25,715 nucleotides of DNA from the IMG/VR virus record IMGVR_UViG_3300026519_000058, positions 1 to 25,715 of that record. One strand, 5' to 3'. Of the stretch, positions 21,869 to 25,715 are shown piece after piece (the first letter of the stretch is position 1; each line of letters starts with the position of its first letter). The stretch comes from a virus. The notes under the pieces are model-generated. The model had not been told where the DNA came from, made no database searches, and saw nothing but the letters and a program-made list of their open reading frames with translations. A program made the translations under genes and the position numbers.

Positions 21869-21897
21869 ATTATACCAAAAAAAGGACACCGATGCAA
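21869..21897 (-). promoter_or_regulatory. Extended -10 promoter for the tRNA-like RNA
   Basis: On the minus strand TTGCAT (21897-21892) lies 17 bases before TATAAT (21874-21869), which is preceded by TGG to make an extended -10. The expected start, 7 bases downstream, coincides with the first base of the 13-bp stem at 21861. The -35 overlaps the start codon of the G gene on the other strand. Confidence 0.5.
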
Positions 21898-22320
21898 ATC
21901 CTCATCGACGATCAAGAGCTCAAAGACGCACTAAAACGCCTCGCCGAGCACGCAAGCGACCTTACGCCCGTTATGCAAGAGATCGGGAACCTCTTGCAAA
22001 ACGAAACGGAGCTAAGTTTCGAGCGGCAGCGTTCGCCGGCAGGAAGACCGTGGACACCGGCGAAAAAAAAGCGGGGGCTCACCCTCATCGACAGCGGCAG
22101 ACTGAGCCACTCGTTCGGCTACGACGCTGCAAAAGATAGCGTCGCGATGGGTACCAATCTCGTCTACGCGCCCATTCACCACTTCGGCGGTCGCGCCGGT
22201 CGCGGTAAGCGTACGGTATTGCCGGCGCGGCCATTTATGCCGGTAGAGGACGGATCGCTTACCGATGCGACGAAGGAAGCAATATTGGAGATGATGGCGG
22301 ACTATCTGGCGGGGTCGTAG
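21892..22320 (+). CDS. G: Virion morphogenesis protein G (Mu gpG / P2 gpS family)
   Basis: This is a 142-residue protein with QEIGNLLQNETELSFERQRS, PAGRPWTPAKKKRGLTLIDS, GRLSHSFGYDAAKDSVAMGT and the C-terminal LPARPFMPVED. These are the signatures of the phage_tail_S/gpG family of head-tail completion proteins. It normally follows F directly; here 1.2 kb of cargo and tRNA-like DNA separate them. AAAGGA precedes the ATG. The 3' end overlaps the convergent GemA gene by 19 bases. Confidence 0.92.
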   Translation: MQILIDDQELKDALKRLAEHASDLTPVMQEIGNLLQNETELSFERQRSPAGRPWTPAKKKRGLTLIDSGRLSHSFGYDAAKDSVAMGTNLVYAPIHHFGGRAGRGKRTVLPARPFMPVEDGSLTDATKEAILEMMADYLAGS

Positions 22321-22745
22321 TCGGGGTTGTTGGCAAGTGTGGGACGCGGACGCGGCTTGAGCCCCTTGACCGCGGCGATCATCTTGGCCGCCTCTTGTGG
22401 AGTCAGGTCGTCAACCGCCTTTTTATACCCCAAGATGCGCTTGACATACCCCTCAAGCGCGCTTTCGCTCGGTACGCGGGCGCGCTCGCTCCACAGATGC
22501 CGCAAAAACCCGAGCTGCTGATGTGAGGCGGTGTGTGTCGGGGGCGTGTCGCGCTTCATCTCCATATACTCCACCAGATCGATCAGCACCCCAAGGGGCA
22601 ACTCCTTAGAGCTATCCACCCCCAAGTGCTTTTTGAGAAACGCGCGGTAGGCGATGGGGTCGTCCGCAAAGAGCGCCTTGTAGCGTTCGCTTGTATGCAG
22701 CCGGCGCAGCAGGCTGATCTGGTAGCCTCGTTGTTTAGCGGTCAT
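22302..22745 (-). CDS. gemA: GemA-like regulator (Mu gp16 family)
   Basis: This 147-residue protein begins MTAKQRGYQISLLRRLHTSE, has FLKKHLGVDSSKELPLGVLI (the family's LG.DSSK.L pattern), then QQLGFLRHLW and ALEGYVKRILGYKKAVDDLT. GemA/gp16-family proteins of Mu-like phages are early proteins; Mu GemA alters host gene expression and DNA supercoiling. ATG 22745 is chosen (AAGGAG 6 bases upstream; small overlap with the preceding gene) over a longer frame without a ribosome site. It is the last early gene and converges on the head operon. Confidence 0.85.
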   Translation of the reverse strand: MTAKQRGYQISLLRRLHTSERYKALFADDPIAYRAFLKKHLGVDSSKELPLGVLIDLVEYMEMKRDTPPTHTASHQQLGFLRHLWSERARVPSESALEGYVKRILGYKKAVDDLTPQEAAKMIAAVKGLKPRPRPTLANNPDYDPAR

Positions 22746-23001
22746 GGCGGCTCCTTGCATCCTCAAGCCATACGCGCAGCTCTTGCGCCTTGTCGGCGTC
22801 GACCAGCTCCAGCAGCTCGTTGAACCTCTCGCCATCAGAGCTTAGCAAACGGTAGACCACCCGCAGCAGCAGCGCGATGGCGACGTCGCTTTTGTCTTTG
22901 TCAAGCTGCTGCCAAAAGAGCGACTCGAAGGTCTCAAAATTTGGCGAAAAGTCGGTAAACTCTTTGAGCCGTGCGTAGGCTCTCTTCTCTATGGCGTTCA
23001 T
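22735..23001 (-). CDS. Hypothetical early protein, 88 aa
   Basis: This begins MNAIEKRAYARLKEFTDFSP and is wholly helical and charged (ESLFWQQLDKDKSDVAIALL, ELLELVDADKAQELRVWLED). ATG 23001 has GGAGGAG upstream; the longer open frame upstream has no ribosome site and unlikely composition. It overlaps GemA by 11 bases, so it belongs to the early operon. No family recognised. Confidence 0.65.
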   Translation of the reverse strand: MNAIEKRAYARLKEFTDFSPNFETFESLFWQQLDKDKSDVAIALLLRVVYRLLSSDGERFNELLELVDADKAQELRVWLEDARSRHDR

Positions 23002-23053
23002 AACTCCTCCGATGATAGACTCAACAGAGCGGATCGAGATCCGCTCGATGAGG

Positions 23054-23470
23054 CTACTTGACCACGCTGACCGCCGGGGCTTTTGGCTTGATAGCAAAGC
23101 ACGAAGCGACCGCATCGTCTTCCAGCGCCATCTCCTTTAGCTTGGGTTGTGGTCTGTACTCGACCTTGACACTCACAAGATCGGCGAAGCGATCGCCAAG
23201 CTTCTCTTCCAGCGCCTCTTTGTCGGCGATCTTGATATCCCATCCAAACGCCACCTTTACGCCGACATCCTCTTCGACCATATAGGTAAGCGTCTGCGTA
23301 TCGCTTCCGTCCAAGATCGCCTCAGCCGCATGCGCCAGCGTCTCTTTAAGCGTTTTTAGTTTAGCGTTGAGCGCGTCGATCTCCTCTTTGACCTCGACAA
23401 ACTCCAGTGCGGCGGCGTGTGCTTTCCTGTCTTGCACTTCGATACTCTCTTTACCGATTTTTATGACCAT
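23054..23470 (-). CDS. Hypothetical early protein with coiled coil, 138 aa
   Basis: This begins MVIKIGKESIEVQDRKAHAA, followed by a charged helix (about residues 18-54: FVEVKEEIDALNAKLKTLKE). A beta/alpha C-terminal domain follows (DVGVKVAFGWDIKIADKEAL, DLVSVKVEYRPQPKLKEM). Mu-like phages usually carry the DNA-end protector Gam in this region, but the sequence does not look like Gam. It overlaps the preceding 45-residue gene by 20 bases. Function unknown. Confidence 0.65.
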   Translation of the reverse strand: MVIKIGKESIEVQDRKAHAAALEFVEVKEEIDALNAKLKTLKETLAHAAEAILDGSDTQTLTYMVEEDVGVKVAFGWDIKIADKEALEEKLGDRFADLVSVKVEYRPQPKLKEMALEDDAVASCFAIKPKAPAVSVVK

Positions 23471-23588
23471 AGCGTACTCCTTTTAGCAGTGATTTAACCC
23501 GCGATGCGAGACCTCTTTCTTTTTTGTCGTTGTCATCGATCGCCCGCGCCGCGGCGACGGACATCGCGATCTTTTTGGCTATACCCAT
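23451..23588 (-). CDS. Small basic early protein, 45 aa
   Basis: The frame opens at ATG 23588 with AAGGAG upstream and reads MGIAKKIAMSVAAARAIDDN, then DKKERGLASRVKSLLKGVRY. The first 18 residues form an amphipathic or weakly hydrophobic helix, the rest is basic. It overlaps the next gene by 20 bases. Unknown; supported mainly by its ribosome site, length conservation with neighbouring small genes and position. Confidence 0.5.
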   Translation of the reverse strand: MGIAKKIAMSVAAARAIDDNDKKERGLASRVKSLLKGVRYGHKNR

Positions 23589-23644
23589 AAGACTCCTTTG
23601 TGTTAAGGTAGCGAAAAACGCTCCATGCAACCGCGCGCACGCGG

Positions 23645-23872
23645 TTATAGCAGCGTTTTGGCTTGATGTTGGCGAAATTCGCGGCTAAGCTGCGCGAACA
23701 GCGCCTGCACGCTGCGACACGCCGAACGATTGTCGAGCCGTTTGCCGCACTCCAGCTCGATGACAACCCCGCCCCTCTCCGTCAGTACCGCGCCGACGAT
23801 ACGCGATGTGCGTATGGCGTTGTCTTCAACAAAAAAGACCCTCTCGCCCATGCGTACCGTGTCGCAGCTCAC
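23645..23872 (-). CDS. Hypothetical early protein, 75 aa
   Basis: The likely start is GTG 23872, overlapping the HTH gene's stop (GTGTGA context) with GGGAGG upstream; ATG at residue 8 is an alternative. The first half is a small beta domain (GERVFFVEDNAIRTSRIVGA, GGVVIELECGKR) and the second a charged helix (VQALFAQLSREFRQHQAK). No family recognised. Confidence 0.6.
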   Translation of the reverse strand: MSCDTVRMGERVFFVEDNAIRTSRIVGAVLTERGGVVIELECGKRLDNRSACRSVQALFAQLSREFRQHQAKTLL

Positions 23873-24135
23873 ACCACACCTCCCGCTTCGATACAGCTGG
23901 CGCGAACCGATGTCGAGATCTTGCCGCGGCGCAAGAAATAGGGGTCGATGTGCCTCTTGCGCTGCATAAAGTTACGACCGATCTTGGCGCGCAGGGTAGA
24001 CACTTCCGCATAGTCAACGAGCATGGGGTATGCACCGCGCGTGTGGATACCGTGTTTTTTGATATACCAGCGAATCGTTGAGAAGGATACCCCAAGCCTC
24101 TCTGCCGCTTCGCGTACCGTCATCCATCTTCTCAT
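23869..24135 (-). CDS. Small HTH DNA-binding protein, 88 aa
   Basis: This begins MRRWMTVREAAERLGVSFST followed by IRWYIKKHGIHTRG, a MerR/excisionase-like winged helix-turn-helix at residues 5-35. The C-terminus is basic (RAKIGRNFMQRKRHIDPYFL). ATG 24135 overlaps the preceding stop (ATGA) and has GGGAGG upstream; the longer open frame is rejected. As a small early DNA-binding protein it could regulate phage transcription; the target is unknown. Confidence 0.7.
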   Translation of the reverse strand: MRRWMTVREAAERLGVSFSTIRWYIKKHGIHTRGAYPMLVDYAEVSTLRAKIGRNFMQRKRHIDPYFLRRGKISTSVRASCIEAGGVV

Positions 24136-24269
24136 CGTCCGCCTCCCATCAGCATCAAATGCAACGCATATTGACGCGCCGTCAGCGTGCGCACATCCGC
24201 GCCTTGACGCGCCATCGCGCGCATCCATCGCTTCATTTTGTGTGAGGGTTTCTCTTTTTTAGCGTTCAT
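24132..24269 (-). CDS. Small basic protein, 45 aa
   Basis: ATG 24269 with AAAGGA upstream opens a frame reading MNAKKEKPSHKMKRWMRAMA, then RQGADVRTLTARQYALHLML. It is strongly basic with a probable helix-turn-helix-like C-terminal half (DVRTLTARQYAL). It lies 11 bases after gene B and overlaps the HTH gene by 4 bases. Unknown function; context makes it a likely gene. Confidence 0.6.
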   Translation of the reverse strand: MNAKKEKPSHKMKRWMRAMARQGADVRTLTARQYALHLMLMGGGR

Positions 24270-24280
24270 CTGTTATCCTT

Positions 24281-25141
24281 TCAGTCCAAAAAGATCATCG
24301 ACGACGCGGCTTTGATATGCCCCGCCGCCAGAGGCTCGCCCTGCATACGCGCAAAGCGTTTGGCTTTGGCGAAGAGGTTGACCGCGCGGCGCAAGTGCCT
24401 TGTGTAGCGCCCGATCGTCTCGGCAAAATCCCCAAAGAGCAGGCGCATATCCTCGTCGCTAAGTTCGCCAAACTCCCAACGCCCCTGGATCCGACTGTAC
24501 AGCTGCAACAGTTCGCCGTTTTGTCCTTTGAGGTTTTTGAGCAGCCCGTAGGTACCCACCAAGATCACCGGCACGCGGCTAAAGTCGTAGATGCGTCGTA
24601 TCACCTCCAGCCCCTTGACGGTCAGGTGCTCCGCCTCGTCGATGACCAGCACGCTGTCGCGCCGGCTAAACTCTTTGGCGATAGCAAAGACCAGCTCGTC
24701 GCTGGCGCGGATCCCGCCGATGCCGATGGCGTTGGCGATGGTGCGCAGCAGACTGTCCACGCGGATACCGGGTACCACCTCCACAAAGACCGCCTCTGGG
24801 TGCTGCGCGACAAACGCGCGTGCCACCACGCTCTTGCCGCTGCCGGGGATCCCGTAAAGCACCGCCATCTCCTTGTTGACCACTGCCTCGTCAGCCACAA
24901 ACATCGCAGAGCGGTAGTTGCTAAGATCTACGATGCTCTCCGCAGGCGTCTCTGCCGATTTGGCGGCGTAGTTGGTCATAAACTGCCCAAGGCTCTTCTC
25001 CAGCTCCGTCGTGTCGCCCTTGTATTTGCCGTGCATCCACTGCGATATCTGCGACGAGCTGATACCCAAGCTTCGCGCCACATACGCCTGCTTGAGCCCC
25101 TCGCGCTCCAAAAATCGTCCGAACTCTTTGCGTAAATTCAT
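24281..25141 (-). CDS. B: Transposition ATPase B (MuB-like)
   Basis: This is a 286-residue AAA+ ATPase that would bind target DNA, stimulate the transposase and confer target immunity. An N-terminal helix-turn-helix (residues 17-42: KQAYVARSLGISSSQISQWM) precedes the ATPase domain with Walker A GIPGSGKS (97-104), Walker B VLVIDEAE (164-171) and sensor VILVGT (192-197). The C-terminus has YTRHLRRAVNLFAKAKRFAR. ATG 25141 has AAAGGAG; an in-frame ATG 25 codons upstream lacks one and lies in the loop of a large inverted repeat. MuB itself is 312 residues. Confidence 0.93.
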   Translation of the reverse strand: MNLRKEFGRFLEREGLKQAYVARSLGISSSQISQWMHGKYKGDTTELEKSLGQFMTNYAAKSAETPAESIVDLSNYRSAMFVADEAVVNKEMAVLYGIPGSGKSVVARAFVAQHPEAVFVEVVPGIRVDSLLRTIANAIGIGGIRASDELVFAIAKEFSRRDSVLVIDEAEHLTVKGLEVIRRIYDFSRVPVILVGTYGLLKNLKGQNGELLQLYSRIQGRWEFGELSDEDMRLLFGDFAETIGRYTRHLRRAVNLFAKAKRFARMQGEPLAAGHIKAASSMIFLD

Positions 25142-25156
25142 CTGTTCTCCTTTGAT

Positions 25157-25278
25157 GGCTTGGCAAGACCCACACCGAGGGGCGGGCGGAAGTTTGTCGG
25201 GAATGGGGTATGGCATACGATCAAAAAGGAAAACATGAGATCACCGCCCGCCCCCGGGTGTGGGTCTTGCCTCAAGCC
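25157..25278 (-). repeat. Long inverted repeat / RNA hairpin ahead of gene B
   Basis: Arms 25162-25189 and 25244-25271 are complementary over 28 bases except for two positions, and the pairing extends outward with GGCTTG (25157-25162) and CAAGCC (25273-25278) around a 2-base bulge. The 54-base loop has no gene. In minus-strand RNA one of the two exceptions is a G:U pair. The stem ends 15 bases before the gene B start. No T-run follows, so it is not a standard terminator. A MITE or REP-like element is the alternative. Confidence 0.8.
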
Positions 25279-25287
25279 GAAGCTTGA
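25272..25287 (-). other. Hairpin with UUCG tetraloop
   Basis: The minus-strand RNA reads UCAAGC-UUCG-GCUUGA, a 6-bp stem with the very stable C(UUCG)G loop. It shares bases with both flanking hairpins, so it cannot form fully alongside them. Confidence 0.6.
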
Positions 25288-25321
25288 ACGAAGGTTAAAC
25301 GCCCGTTTAACCCTCGTTCAA
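25284..25321 (-). repeat. 18-bp inverted repeat over the stop of the zinc-ribbon gene
   Basis: Arms 25284-25301 and 25304-25321 are complementary with a 2-base loop and one exception, which is a G:U pair only in minus-strand RNA. The arm read first contains the TAA stop of the zinc-ribbon gene (25309-25307). The centre carries the GTTAAACG/CGTTTAAC core also seen near 17957-17996. Confidence 0.75.
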
Positions 25322-25522
25322 ACCCCCTTGATCCTCATCGTCATACTCGCCGATATCTCGCATATACTCGACATACTCCAGATTGAGCCTGTCGGCATAG
25401 ACGGCCTCTTTGGTCTTGAAGGTGTGGCCGCATATCTGGCAACGGCGAAACCGTATCGTATAGAGCCCCTTGATCGTGCCGTATACCCGCGTTTTTTCGT
25501 GTGCGCATTTAGGACATGTCAT
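25307..25522 (-). CDS. Small zinc-ribbon protein, 71 aa
   Basis: This begins MTCPKCAHEKTRVYGTIKGL and continues RFRRCQICGHTFKTKE: two CxxC pairs (CPKC and CQIC) 25 residues apart form a zinc ribbon similar to that of NrdR or Ogr/Delta-type phage activators. The acidic C-terminus (EYMRDIGEYDDEDQ) could contact other proteins. It sits between the probable transposase gene (stop only 2 bases upstream of its ATG) and gene B, an unusual position since A and B are adjacent in Mu. A nucleic-acid-binding regulator is likely; the exact role is unknown. Confidence 0.75.
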   Translation of the reverse strand: MTCPKCAHEKTRVYGTIKGLYTIRFRRCQICGHTFKTKEAVYADRLNLEYVEYMRDIGEYDDEDQGGLNEG

Positions 25523-25524
25523 CG

Positions 25525-25715
25525 TTAGTACCCCGCCGCTTTCATCACTTGTGCCAGCATCTCCATCCCCTTTTCCTTCTTCGGGTTTGGTTTGGGCTCG
25601 ATCTTCGTCACCTTGGGCGAAGCAAGCGCGCTAAGCTGCTTGGCGTGTGTGATCACCAGATCGCCGGTGATCGCCGCCGCGCTCTTACCCTCCTTGACGA
25701 TCGCTTTGATGCGCT
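25525..25715 (-). CDS. A: C-terminal end of a probable transposase A (partial)
   Basis: Only the last 63 codons are visible: IKAIVKEGKSAAAITGDLVI, THAKQLSALASPKVTKIEP, a Lys/Pro linker, then MEMLAQVMKAAGY-stop. A helical region followed by a basic linker and terminal helix would suit the C-terminal domain of MuA, which contacts MuB, and the position upstream of B supports it. No catalytic residues are in the window, so the call is positional. Confidence 0.45.
   Translation of the reverse strand, partial: RIKAIVKEGKSAAAITGDLVITHAKQLSALASPKVTKIEPKPNPKKEKGMEMLAQVMKAAGY

Larger units (their letters stand above)
899..25715. mobile_element. Mu-like transposable prophage (incomplete in window)
   Basis: Everything from 899 on forms one temperate phage. 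The gene set combines a Mu-type transposition ATPase B and GemA, Mu-type head genes (I/Z, T, gp36/37-like, gp27-29-like, F, G) and a P2-type contractile tail. The right end is proposed at 899, where the sequence begins TGCG as Mu-family ends do. The left end and most of transposase A are outside the window. The genes are arranged as tail plus lysis on minus, head on plus, early on minus, which differs from classical Mu, where nearly all genes read one way. All major structural genes appear intact, so the prophage could be functional. Confidence 0.9.

Noticed and set aside
24317-25135. 272-codon plus-strand frame opposite gene B
   Set aside because: Antisense shadow of an AAA+ ATPase whose Walker motifs are intact on the other strand; His/Asp/Ala-rich and no start signals.
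25157-25278. Rho-independent terminator before gene B
   Set aside because: Very strong stem but 54-base loop and no U-run, and gene B would be cut off from the operon with no visible promoter of its own.
1-25715. CRISPR array, rRNA or plasmid origin
   Set aside because: No regularly spaced repeats, no rRNA-like sequence and no iteron clusters were seen.

Overview
The window holds most of an integrated Mu-like (transposable) prophage and a short flank of host DNA. Positions 1-898 look like host DNA: AT-rich, with three minus-strand genes spaced as an operon. Positions 899-25715 are phage. The distal phage end, including most of the probable transposase gene A, lies beyond 25715. The host is Gram-negative, because the phage carries an Rz/Rz1-type spanin pair for breaching an outer membrane. 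Extended -10 promoters (TGnTATAAT) and the AT-rich host flank would suit Campylobacterota, but that assignment is a weak inference.

Layout. (a) 899-1046: phage right end, starting with TG and carrying a MuA-site-like motif. (b) 1047-11932, minus strand: a P2-type contractile tail module in the order V-W-J-I-fibre-sheath-tube-E/E'-tape measure-U-X-D. It includes a programmed -1 frameshift in the tail chaperone gene and an oppositely oriented two-TM moron at 5097-5282. (c) 11929-13551, minus: lysis cassette (holin, amidase, a small conserved-looking protein, i-spanin, o-spanin). (d) 13552-13690: divergent control region with a dyad. (e) 13691-22320, plus: Mu-type head module (protease I with nested scaffold Z, capsid T, gp36-like, gp37-like, small and large terminase, portal, F, G). 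(f) 22302-25715, minus: early genes (GemA, several small proteins, an HTH protein, transposition ATPase B, a zinc-ribbon protein, and the C-terminus of a probable transposase A).

The most unusual region is 19434-21890. The Mu F-like minor head protein has an extra C-terminal domain resembling phage-carried (PBECR/barnase-EndoU-like) toxin nucleases. Its last codons and the following DNA, 109 bp in all, are repeated 1.1 kb downstream. The two copies enclose an AT-rich two-gene cassette with its own promoter, paired operator-like sites and a terminator. The downstream repeat copy also forms the 3' half of a tRNA-like RNA on the minus strand, with an extended -10 promoter positioned to start it. 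This looks like a toxin-tip/cargo exchange locus.

A second unusual element is 25157-25321, between the zinc-ribbon gene and gene B. It contains three large, partly mutually exclusive RNA hairpins whose mismatches are mostly G:U on the transcribed strand. This suggests an RNA switch or attenuator controlling the transposition ATPase.

Functional calls rest on reading translated sequence and gene order. No database search was possible.
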